This document shows, in pieces, positions 1 through 5,132 of a stretch of 7,654 nt of DNA. Source of the stretch: Deltaproteobacteria bacterium. Its GTDB lineage: Bacteria; Desulfobacterota; Desulfobacteria; Desulfobacterales; Desulfosalsimonadaceae. The position numbers and the translations under genes are program-made. Under the pieces are notes generated by a model. That model did no database searches. It was not told the DNA's origin and saw only the letters and a program-made list of their open reading frames with translations. Location: the NCBI GenBank assembly GCA_024280875.1, contig JAJRPH010000445.1, positions 1-7,654 on the forward strand, read 5' to 3'. Position 1 is the stretch's first letter. Every line of letters starts with the position of its first letter.

Positions 1-458
1 GATATAAATTGCTCATCTTCAAAAAAAGCTAGCCCTTTGATGCCATGCCATGCGGACCGGTTTTTCACGGCCGGCAGCCACTGCATTAACGTGTTCTCCC
101 CCTCACCAATAATAATGGCATCGATTTCAGGAAACCTGGTCAGGGTGTTTTGGGCATCAAACGAGACATGCGGCCCGCCCATAACCGTAATGGCTGATGG
201 ACAGTGCTGTTTGACTGCCTTTAAAATTTTAGCAGCGGCCAGAAAACTTATCGTCACCGACGTAGCGCCCACCACATCCGGCTGGAATTCATCCAGTTGA
301 CGCCATAATTTTTCCGGCGTGTACCGGCTGACAATATAATCAATAATTATCACTTCCGCACCGGCCGCTTCACACACTGCGGCAACATAGCAAATACCCA
401 GGGGCGGGGATGGCGCTTCTTCCAAAGGATATGGCGGGGCAATCAACGCAACTTTCAT
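1..458 (-). CDS. B12-binding domain of a radical-SAM-type protein (N-terminal part, cut by window edge)
   Basis: Reading the minus strand from an ATG at 458-456 gives 152 codons open to the window edge, so only the N-terminus is visible. It begins MKVALIAPPY, then PPLGICYVAAVCEAAG (residues 19-34), VVGATSVT (62-69), GGPHVSFDA (94-102) and AIIIGEGENT (114-123). This is the pattern of the cobalamin-binding Rossmann domain that precedes the radical SAM domain in BchE/HpnP-like enzymes. The DxHxxG cobalamin motif is absent, which is common in this group. The radical SAM CxxxCxxC motif would lie beyond the window, so the substrate and reaction cannot be named. These enzymes often do methylations or cyclisations in tetrapyrrole, lipid or natural-product pathways. 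Only a weak ribosome site (GAG at 467-469) precedes the ATG. The gene is divergent from the kinase-like gene at 731. The family is fairly sure, the function is not. Confidence 0.8.
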   Translation of the reverse strand, partial: MKVALIAPPYPLEEAPSPPLGICYVAAVCEAAGAEVIIIDYIVSRYTPEKLWRQLDEFQPDVVGATSVTISFLAAAKILKAVKQHCPSAITVMGGPHVSFDAQNTLTRFPEIDAIIIGEGENTLMQWLPAVKNRSAWHGIKGLAFFEDEQFI

Positions 459-539
459 ATACAATTCTCATTCAGTTTGCTTGAGGGGCTTAAATACTTT
501 ATTATTTTAATCCCAAGTGGTTATAAATTTTGAAAAGTT

Positions 540-587
540 AAAAAAATCCATCACGCGTCCCTGCGGGGCAGCTGATTGAATTTTTTT
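540..587. terminator. Long near-palindromic hairpin flanked by A7 and T7 (bidirectional terminator-like)
   Basis: Positions 540-547 (AAAAAAAT) pair with 580-587 (ATTTTTTT). After a C548/A579 mismatch, 549-553 pairs with 573-578 with one bulged T, then 555-556 pairs with 571-572, and 557-561 with 565-569 around a TGC loop. This makes about 20 bp in one hairpin with a GC-rich top and a T7 run on either strand, the form of a bidirectional intrinsic terminator. It sits between two divergent genes, where no gene needs terminating, so it may end a small RNA or act in a leader. The structure is visible; the role is inferred. Confidence 0.5.
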
Positions 588-590
588 ACA

Positions 591-614
591 TGACAGAAAT
601 GTTTTTTACTGTCA
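591..614. promoter_or_regulatory. Dyad TGACAG-N12-CTGTCA, possible operator
   Basis: A perfect 6-bp inverted repeat (591-596 and 609-614) is separated by 12 AT-rich bases. On the minus strand its outer half overlaps a TTGACA hexamer (615-610) that could be the -35 of the radical-SAM gene, although no convincing -10 follows at the right distance. The symmetry and the position in a divergent intergenic region suggest a binding site for a dimeric regulator. The regulator is unknown and chance cannot be excluded. Confidence 0.3.
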
Positions 615-680
615 ACGTGCAAACCGGTCTTGTGCCGCTTATTTAAAATCTAAATTGACTTAGGTAAAATATAAATCTCG

Positions 681-709
681 TTGAAGCGATTCGTAAATTC
701 TGATATACT
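681..709 (+). promoter_or_regulatory. Sigma-70 promoter for the cytidylate-kinase-like gene
   Basis: TTGAAG (681-686) and TATACT (704-709) are separated by exactly 17 bases, which is a good match to the -35/-10 consensus. The start of transcription would fall near 716, leaving a leader of about 15 bases. The Shine-Dalgarno AAGGAG (718-723) lies 7 bases before the ATG at 731, so the SD is close to the 5' end of the message. Confidence 0.6.
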
Positions 710-730
710 TAGAAAAAAAGGAGTTGAACG

Positions 731-1342
731 ATGGCTGTGATAACCATTTCAAGACAATTTGGCGCCGGAGGCAGAACCCTCGGAAAAATGATTGGCAAAA
801 AACTGGCTTATCGCTTTCTTGATGATCTCATTCTTCAGGAAATAGCGAAACAGGCAAAGGTTTCTAAAAATATGGTCATTTCAATGGAAAGGACCGCAGG
901 CAGCATGCTTTCCAAGATGATCTCCGGTTTACTTTCAAGTGACTATATCGACCGGATGATGGGTGAAGGCAGAGGGTATATGGATGAAGAAGTCTATGTT
1001 CAGGTGCTGCATGACGTGATGCTGAAACTGGCGTCCGAGGACAATGTCATCCTCACCGGGCGCGGCGGACAGTATATTCTGGAGGATTTTGAAGGCGCCT
1101 TTCATATTCTTCTGGTGGCAAATAAAAAAGACCGAATCGAATTTATGCAGCGCCACTATAATCTGTCTGATACAAAAGCGGAGGCGGCTGTCTTAAGTGG
1201 TGAAAGGAGGCGCACCAATCTTTATAAAAAATTCCGCAAAAAGGATTACAATGATCCGATTCATTACCACCTGGTTCTTAATATGAGCCGGATTTCCCTT
1301 GAAAAAGCGGCGGATTTGGTCGGCGATCTGGTGGAGGATTAA
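731..1342 (+). CDS. Cytidylate-kinase-like family protein
   Basis: A 203-residue P-loop protein of the cytidylate kinase-like family. Family hallmarks are visible: ISRQFGAGGRTLGK (residues 6-19) as a modified phosphate-binding loop with GAGG in place of the classic GKS/T; VILTGRGGQYIL (106-117), where the family usually has VIvGRgg; the basic segment ERRRTNLYKKFRKKDYNDP (158-176); and YHLVLNMSRISLEKAADLV (179-197). True CMP kinase (Cmk) has a canonical Walker A motif, so CMP phosphorylation should not be assumed. The natural substrate is unknown; a nucleoside or nucleotide kinase role is inferred from the fold. It has its own promoter and SD (AAGGAG), and stands alone, divergent from the gene at 458 and convergent with tRNA-Gln/gltX. 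Family call is strong, substrate open. Confidence 0.85.
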   Translation: MAVITISRQFGAGGRTLGKMIGKKLAYRFLDDLILQEIAKQAKVSKNMVISMERTAGSMLSKMISGLLSSDYIDRMMGEGRGYMDEEVYVQVLHDVMLKLASEDNVILTGRGGQYILEDFEGAFHILLVANKKDRIEFMQRHYNLSDTKAEAAVLSGERRRTNLYKKFRKKDYNDPIHYHLVLNMSRISLEKAADLVGDLVED

Positions 1343-1369
1343 ACTTTTTTATTTCAACTAATTAACAAC

Positions 1370-1407
1370 AAAAAAAGGGGTTACAGTTTTAAAACTGCAA
1401 CCCCTTT
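1370..1407 (-). terminator. Intrinsic terminator of the gltX / tRNA-Gln unit
   Basis: AAAGGGGTT (1374-1382) pairs with AACCCCTTT (1399-1407), then an A/C mismatch, then the 14-base palindrome CAGTTTTAAAACTG (1384-1397). On the minus strand the hairpin ends in a T7 run (complement of 1370-1376), and it starts 8 bases after the CCA end of the tRNA. This is a strong terminator for the minus-strand transcript. It may also stop plus-strand transcription from the kinase-like gene, but its plus-strand tail has only TTT, so that direction looks weaker. Confidence 0.8.
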
Positions 1408-1415
1408 GAATATTC

Positions 1416-1489
1416 TGGCTGAGGGTCAAGGATTCGAACCTTGGTTAACGGGACCAGAACCCATCGTGCTACCACTACACTAACCCTCA
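1416..1489 (-). tRNA. tRNA-Gln, anticodon CUG
   Basis: The minus strand folds as a complete 74-base cloverleaf with encoded CCA. The acceptor stem is TGAGGGT/ACCCTCA, the D arm is GTGTAGTGGTAGCAC, the anticodon stem is ATGGG/CCCGT with loop TTCTGGT, and the T arm is CAAGG-TTCGAAT-CCTTG. The anticodon CTG (complement of 1455-1457) reads CAG codons for glutamine. The first pair is U1-A72 and the discriminator base is G73, both typical of bacterial tRNA-Gln; U1-A72 is the feature known to be read by the GatCAB amidotransferase. The gene lies 115 bases downstream of gltX on the same strand and is followed at once by a strong terminator. It may be cotranscribed with gltX or use its own promoter. 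Confidence 0.97.
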
Positions 1490-1612
1490 TCAGGTAAATT
1501 GTGTCAATAACGTAGCAATTGAACGGTGTCAAGTCAAATTTTTATTACCTGACTCTTGCATGAAAAGCTCTCATCAATCTCCATACAAAATTCAGGTATT
1601 CTATTTACCTGA
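1490..1612. repeat. Four alternating copies of TCAGGTA between gltX and tRNA-Gln
   Basis: The heptamer TCAGGTA occurs at 1490-1496 (plus), 1546-1552 (minus), 1592-1598 (plus) and 1606-1612 (minus), and I found no other exact copy in the window. The last two make a perfect 7-bp hairpin with a 7-base loop that spans the gltX stop codon (TAA at 1607-1605). The two minus-strand copies share AGTCAGGTAA. Alternating copies can pair in mutually exclusive ways in the gltX-tRNA transcript, or could be protein-binding sites. Confidence 0.6.
1504..1537 (-). promoter_or_regulatory. Candidate promoter(s) for tRNA-Gln
   Basis: On the minus strand two overlapping pairs with 17-base spacers are present: TTGACA (1532-1527) with TATTGA (1509-1504), and TTGACT (1537-1532) with TACGTT (1514-1509). 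They end 14 and 19 bases before the mature tRNA start at 1489, a usual distance. The -35 boxes are good and the -10 boxes poor, so a separate tRNA promoter is plausible but not certain. Confidence 0.35.
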
Positions 1613-3011
1613 CTTTCTCAATATATGATACCGCATCGTAAAGCCTTGAAATCACCTTGTCTTTCCCAAGCGCCAGAATCATTTCAAAAATTCCGGGGCT
1701 AACGGTCTTTCCGGTCAGGGCCACGCGGACCGGCTGGGCAACCTTACCAAATCCAAGCCCGAAATCTTCCATCACCTGTTTAAAGATGTCTTCTAAATTT
1801 TTTTGATCAAATTCCGCAAGCCCGGCGATGCCGTCCGCCAGTTGTTTGATGGGCGCTAAAAGATCCGCTTTCAGAAACTTGACCGCCGCTTTTTCATCAT
1901 ACACCGGTTTTTCCTGAAAATAAAATTCAGCGCCTGCCGCCATTTCAATAAATGTTTTGCTCCGCGGCTTCAGTGTTTCAATCACGCCATATAAATAATC
2001 TCCAGCTTCCGCTGAAATGCCTTTTTCTTTTAAAAACGGCATCAGATGCGGAGCCAGGGATTCGGAAGAAGCGTTCCGGATGTGTTCGGCGTTTAATGCC
2101 AGCAATTTTTCCGGATTAAACACGCCGGCAGACCGGCCAATATGCTCAAGGTTAAATTTTTCAATCAGTTCTTCTATGGTAAAAAATTCCTGATCCCCGT
2201 GAGACCACCCGAGACGAACCAGAAAATTCACCATCGCTTCCGGGTGATAGCCCATATCCCGGTACGCGGTCACGGACATGGCGCCATGCCGCTTGCTGAG
2301 CCGGGATTTATCATGCCCGAGAACCATGGGAACGTGCCCGAAATCGGGAACTTTCGCCCCCAGCGCCTGGTAAAGAAGGATCTGCTTAGGCGTATTGCTA
2401 ATATGATCATCACCGCGGATAATGGTATTGATCTTCATGGTAATGTCATCCACCACAACCGCCAGGTTATACATGGGCGACCCGTCACTTCGGGCAATAA
2501 TAAAATCATCCAGTTCCGTGTTGGCAAAGGCAATATTTCCACGGATCTTGTCTTCCACCACGGTGGTTCCGGCCAGCGGCGCCTTGAAACGGACCACGGC
2601 GCCTTCCTGCCATTGAAGATTTTTCTCCCGGCAAGAACCGTCATATCTGGGTTTTCCGCCGCTTTTCCTGGCCTCTTCCCGCATCCGGTCCACCTGTTCC
2701 GGGGTGCAGGTGCAATAATAGGCGTTTCCGTCTGAAATCAGCTGGTCAATATGTTTTTTATATATATCAAATCGTTTTGATTGGAAATAAGGTCCTTCAT
2801 CCCAGTCAATTCCCAGCCATGCCATTGCCTCGAAAATGGCGTCAACAGATTCCTGGGTGGATCGCTGCATATCCGTATCTTCGATTCGCAGAACGAACCG
2901 ACCTTTTGTATGCCGGGCATACAGCCAGTTAAAAATCGCCGTCCGGGCTCCCCCTAAATGAAGATACCCCGTCGGGCTGGGGGGAAAGCGGGTAATGATT
3001 GTTTTGTCCAT
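1605..3011 (-). CDS. gltX: Glutamyl-tRNA synthetase
   Basis: This class I aminoacyl-tRNA synthetase charges tRNA-Glu with glutamate in the cytoplasm. At 468 residues it has normal full length. Visible motifs are FPPSPTGYLHLGGARTA (residues 9-25) with HLGG as the HIGH signature, RIEDTD (42-47), zinc-type cysteines C100, C102 and C127, the substrate segment RGDDHISNTPKQ (199-210), and DKSRLSKRHGA (234-244) as the KMSKS loop. The C-terminal anticodon-binding domain follows (LKPRSKTF, 347-354; GKVAQPVRVALTG, 422-434). The ATG at 3011 has SD AAGGTG (3025-3020) eight bases upstream. tRNA-Gln(CUG) follows on the same strand. If the host lacks GlnRS, this enzyme may also misacylate tRNA-Gln for GatCAB; whether it is discriminating cannot be read from motifs alone. 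Function is sure. Confidence 0.97.
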   Translation of the reverse strand: MDKTIITRFPPSPTGYLHLGGARTAIFNWLYARHTKGRFVLRIEDTDMQRSTQESVDAIFEAMAWLGIDWDEGPYFQSKRFDIYKKHIDQLISDGNAYYCTCTPEQVDRMREEARKSGGKPRYDGSCREKNLQWQEGAVVRFKAPLAGTTVVEDKIRGNIAFANTELDDFIIARSDGSPMYNLAVVVDDITMKINTIIRGDDHISNTPKQILLYQALGAKVPDFGHVPMVLGHDKSRLSKRHGAMSVTAYRDMGYHPEAMVNFLVRLGWSHGDQEFFTIEELIEKFNLEHIGRSAGVFNPEKLLALNAEHIRNASSESLAPHLMPFLKEKGISAEAGDYLYGVIETLKPRSKTFIEMAAGAEFYFQEKPVYDEKAAVKFLKADLLAPIKQLADGIAGLAEFDQKNLEDIFKQVMEDFGLGFGKVAQPVRVALTGKTVSPGIFEMILALGKDKVISRLYDAVSYIEKVR

Positions 3012-3037
3012 TGCTATAACACCTTGTTTTTTTGATC

Positions 3038-3056
3038 AACTTTTGTTTAAAAAGTT
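3038..3056. repeat. Inverted repeat upstream of gltX
   Basis: AACTTTT (3038-3044) and AAAAGTT (3050-3056) form a perfect 7-bp AT-rich stem with loop GTTTA, centred 36 bases upstream of the gltX start. It could be a weak leader hairpin or operator. I see no convincing sigma-70 promoter for gltX near it. In AT-rich sequence this may be chance. Confidence 0.25.
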
Positions 3057-3186
3057 ATTGACGAATCCGACCCTCACTGGCAATCAATAGCCGCTAATTG
3101 AATCTGAATTTTCAAAAATTTTCGACGTTAACACAATAACAAAGTAAATACAAGGAACAAAATATGGGGCAGCTTCGAATTCCCCC

Positions 3187-3215
3187 TTGACAACATATAC
3201 GTTTTAACATACTAG
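3187..3215 (+). promoter_or_regulatory. Sigma-70 promoter upstream of rpmF
   Basis: A perfect -35 TTGACA (3187-3192) is followed after 17 bases by TACTAG (3210-3215), a partial match to TATAAT. The start of transcription would be near 3222, giving an AT-rich leader of about 60 bases before rpmF. This is likely the main promoter of the rpmF-fabG-acpP side of the cluster. The rest of 3012-3186 shows no gene. Confidence 0.5.
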
Positions 3216-3282
3216 TTTTAAACATAAAATTTATTGCTTAATAAATAAATAATTATAAATTCCAATAATTTAGGAGTTAGTT

Positions 3283-3462
3283 ATGGCAGTACCAAAGCAT
3301 AGAGTTTCAAAATCAAGACGTGACAAACGGCGAACACATCAAAAAACAGGTGCGCCTACCATTGTCGCCTGTCCGGAATGCGGCGAGGCCAAACTGCCCC
3401 ATTTCGTATGTCCGGAATGCGGTGTTTATAAAGGTCGAAATATAACAGAAGCATCTGAATAA
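3283..3462 (+). CDS. rpmF: 50S ribosomal protein L32
   Basis: A 59-residue structural protein of the large ribosomal subunit. It starts MAVPKHRVSKSRRDKRRTHQ, the typical basic L32 N-terminus (bacterial forms begin MAVPK.R.SKS.R..RR.H). It carries an intact zinc ribbon, CPEC (C30, C33) and CPEC (C43, C46), and ends in YKGRNI plus a short acidic tail, so it is the zinc-binding form. SD AGGAG (3272-3276) lies six bases before the ATG, and a promoter with TTGACA lies about 95 bases upstream. In many bacteria rpmF leads the plsX-fab cluster. Here fabG follows after only 115 bases, with plsX, fabH and fabD absent. The identification is very secure despite the short length. Confidence 0.96.
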   Translation: MAVPKHRVSKSRRDKRRTHQKTGAPTIVACPECGEAKLPHFVCPECGVYKGRNITEASE

Positions 3463-3521
3463 TTTCATCAAACCTTTTTATTCCCGAAATTGAAAATCAG
3501 AGTCGATTGATATTTAACAGG

Positions 3522-3541
3522 TAACCGGCTTGCCTCGGTTT
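3522..3541 (+). terminator. Weak hairpin between rpmF and fabG
   Basis: AACCGG (3523-3528) can pair with TCGGTT (3535-3540) around the loop CTTGCC, including one G-T pair, and is followed only by TTCC. It is at most a weak attenuator or terminator between rpmF and fabG. It overlaps the candidate fabG -35 box. Confidence 0.2.
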
Positions 3542-3559
3542 TCCGGATATTTTTATAAA
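3530..3559 (+). promoter_or_regulatory. Candidate promoter for fabG
   Basis: TTGCCT (3530-3535) and TATAAA (3554-3559) are separated by 18 bases. Transcription would begin near 3566, only about 12 bases before the fabG ATG, giving an almost leaderless message. That would fit the lack of an SD before fabG, but the match is moderate. Confidence 0.3.
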
Positions 3560-3578
3560 ACCGGATATTTATAGAATA
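3543..3578 (+). repeat. Tandem 18-base direct repeat ending at the fabG start
   Basis: CCGGATATTT occurs at 3543-3552 and again at 3561-3570, an 18-base period, with further similarity (TATA-rich) in the tails. The second copy runs into the fabG start codon, in the place where an SD would be expected. It may be a duplication or a pair of regulator sites. Confidence 0.5.
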
Positions 3579-4324
3579 TGACCAGCGACATCAAACGAAC
3601 GATTGTTGTAACCGGCGGTTCCAAAGGTATCGGGCGAGCCATATGCAAGGCGTTTGCCGCTCCGGGTGTTGGCGTATATTTTAATTTCAATTCTCCGGAA
3701 TCAACCGGTCAGGATACTGCTGAAGAAATATCTGCGGCCGGAGGCGTTCCAAAGGGCATGCGGGTTGATGTTGCTTCGGAAACCAAAGTCACAGATTTTT
3801 TCAAAACCGTTTTAAATGAAACCGGCCGAATCGATGTGTTGGTCAATAATGCGGGAATTGCAAAAGACTCCCTGCTGCTACGGATGAAGGAAAAAGACTG
3901 GGATGATGTGATTCGTGTCAATTTAAAAGGCACTTTTAACTGCACAAAAACGGCAGCCAAAGCGATGCTGAAACAGCGCTACGGTCGGATCATCAATATC
4001 ACATCCATTGCCGGGGTTGCCGGAAATCCCGGCCAGGCGAACTATGCGGCTTCAAAAGCCGGCATCATCGGTCTTACAAAAACCCTGGCCAGAGAACTCG
4101 GCTCCCGCGGAATTACGGTAAACGCAATCGCCCCAGGCTTTATAAAAACGGATATGACCGCCGGATTATCGGAAAAAACAGTGGGGGCAATTATTTCTCA
4201 AATACCTTTAGCCCGAGTCGGCACACCGGCGGACATTGCCGGGGTTGCCTTTTTTTTAGCTTCAAAAAATGCGGACTATATTACCGGACAAGTTATTCAT
4301 GTGAATGGTGGGATGTATACCTAA
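3578..4324 (+). CDS. fabG: 3-oxoacyl-[acyl-carrier-protein] reductase
   Basis: FabG reduces 3-oxoacyl-ACP to 3-hydroxyacyl-ACP with NADPH in each round of type II fatty acid elongation in the cytoplasm. The 248-residue protein is a complete short-chain dehydrogenase: cofactor motif TGGSKGIG (residues 12-19), NNAG (90-93), catalytic N115, S143, Y156 and K160 (NYAASKAG), and VNAIAPGFIKTDMT (181-194). The GNPGQANYAASK stretch is typical of FabG itself rather than a generic dehydrogenase. The next gene is acpP, its ACP partner, 18 bases downstream, which supports the call. The ATG at 3578 fits the usual N-terminus, but there is no recognisable SD upstream, where instead a direct repeat sits. plsX, fabH and fabD, its usual upstream neighbours in relatives, are missing. 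Confidence 0.95.
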   Translation: MTSDIKRTIVVTGGSKGIGRAICKAFAAPGVGVYFNFNSPESTGQDTAEEISAAGGVPKGMRVDVASETKVTDFFKTVLNETGRIDVLVNNAGIAKDSLLLRMKEKDWDDVIRVNLKGTFNCTKTAAKAMLKQRYGRIINITSIAGVAGNPGQANYAASKAGIIGLTKTLARELGSRGITVNAIAPGFIKTDMTAGLSEKTVGAIISQIPLARVGTPADIAGVAFFLASKNADYITGQVIHVNGGMYT

Positions 4325-4342
4325 ATTAATGGAGAAATCTTT

Positions 4343-4573
4343 ATGAAAATTGAAGAAAAAGTTAAAAAACTTATTGCGGAAAAACTGGATGTTGACCTCA
4401 GTGACGTTGTTCCTGAAGCATCTCTTATTGATGATCTCGGCGCGGATTCTCTGGCGATCGTTGAATTAATCATGACCATGGAAGAAGAATTCGACATTGA
4501 AGTCCCGGATGAAGACGCTGAAAGACTGGCAACTGTCAAAGAGGCAATCGCATACATCATCGAAAAATCATAA
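4343..4573 (+). CDS. acpP: Acyl carrier protein
   Basis: The 76-residue acidic carrier holds growing acyl chains on a phosphopantetheine arm during fatty acid synthesis. The attachment serine is S36 in DLGADSLAIVELIM (residues 31-44). The rest matches AcpP well: IEEKVKKLIAEKLDV at the N-terminus, EEEFDIEVPDEDAE (47-60) and TVKEAIAYI at the end. One oddity is DSLA at the attachment site, where common AcpPs such as that of E. coli have DSLD. The acidic residue after DSL contributes to contacts with partner enzymes, so this could mark a lineage-specific or specialised ACP. SD GGAG (4331-4334) lies eight bases before the ATG. It follows fabG by 18 bases and is surely cotranscribed with it. fabF, the usual next gene, is absent. 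Confidence 0.95.
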   Translation: MKIEEKVKKLIAEKLDVDLSDVVPEASLIDDLGADSLAIVELIMTMEEEFDIEVPDEDAERLATVKEAIAYIIEKS

Positions 4574-4627
4574 AACCCGATCCATTACATTTCGGAATCG
4601 GAACAGATATCAGGGACAAATAGATTT

Positions 4628-5086
4628 ATGGAAAGCACAACGCCAATTGTTATGGGAAGCGACCATGCCGGTTATGCTTTAAAAGAATTTATCAAGGATT
4701 ATCTGGTCGTTTCAAATTTTGAAGTTGAAGACTTCGGTCCCTTTAGCGAAGATTCGGTTGACTATTCGGACTACGGCAGGCTGGTTGCCGGCAAAGTTTC
4801 TTCCGGTGATTTTAATCGCGGGATTCTGATTTGCGGAACCGGGCTTGGAATGTCAATGGTGGCAAACCGTTTTAAAAATGTTCGGGCGGCCCTGTGTAAC
4901 GGCCTTTTCTCGGCAATTATGAGTCGGCGTCATAATGATTCCAATATCCTTGTTTTAGGCGGCCGTGTTATTGGCATAGAACTCGCAAAAGAAATCGTTC
5001 AGATCTGGCTCAAAACACCTTTTGAAGGCGGACGTCATCAAAAACGGATTGAAAAATTTGACACGATAAAGAGCGGCCCCCTTTAA
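4628..5086 (+). CDS. rpiB: Ribose 5-phosphate isomerase B
   Basis: RpiB interconverts ribulose 5-phosphate and ribose 5-phosphate in the pentose phosphate pathway, feeding nucleotide and riboflavin precursors. The 152-residue protein has the family motifs: MGSDHAGYALK (residues 9-19), the acidic DYSDYG (45-50), CGTGLGMSMVANR (69-81) with C69 as the catalytic cysteine, and SRRHNDSNILVLGGR (99-113) with H102 in the phosphate-binding, active-site segment. The sugar-phosphate isomerase family also includes allose-6-phosphate and LacAB enzymes, but the cysteine and the location before glyA favour RpiB. SD AGGGAC (4612-4617) precedes the ATG by 10 bases. It follows acpP by 54 bases. Residues after 135 form a normal short C-terminal tail. 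Confidence 0.93.
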   Translation: MESTTPIVMGSDHAGYALKEFIKDYLVVSNFEVEDFGPFSEDSVDYSDYGRLVAGKVSSGDFNRGILICGTGLGMSMVANRFKNVRAALCNGLFSAIMSRRHNDSNILVLGGRVIGIELAKEIVQIWLKTPFEGGRHQKRIEKFDTIKSGPL

Positions 5087-5100
5087 AATTAAATACGCTC

Positions 5101-5132
5101 TCAGGAGAATATAGTTTCAGGAGAATATAGTA
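5101..5132 (+). repeat. Tandem duplicated Shine-Dalgarno block before glyA
   Basis: Two 16-base units, 5101-5116 and 5117-5132, differ only in their last base and each carries AGGAG (5103-5107 and 5119-5123). The downstream copy is the working ribosome site, nine bases before the TTG start at 5133. The upstream copy has no start codon at the matching distance. This also decides the glyA start: the ATG at 5137 is out of frame and is followed at once by TGA. Confidence 0.85.

Noticed and set aside
37..300. Plus-strand open frame of 87 codons
   Set aside because: It lies antisense to the clear B12-binding coding frame at 1-458 and has no family resemblance.
2142..2735. Plus-strand open frame of 197 codons
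   Set aside because: It is antisense inside gltX, whose motifs are complete. The long opening is a by-product of gltX codon use.
3164..3190. Eight-codon leader-peptide-like ORF (ATG GGG ... TGA) with an AAGGA upstream
   Set aside because: It ends inside the -35 box of the likely rpmF promoter, so it would not be on that transcript; too short to support on its own.
3463..3577. Remnants of plsX, fabH or fabD between rpmF and fabG
   Set aside because: No stretch in this spacer translates into anything resembling those proteins.
4497..4682. Plus-strand open frame of 61 codons bridging acpP and rpiB
   Set aside because: It overlaps the ends of two well-supported genes in another frame and has no family resemblance.
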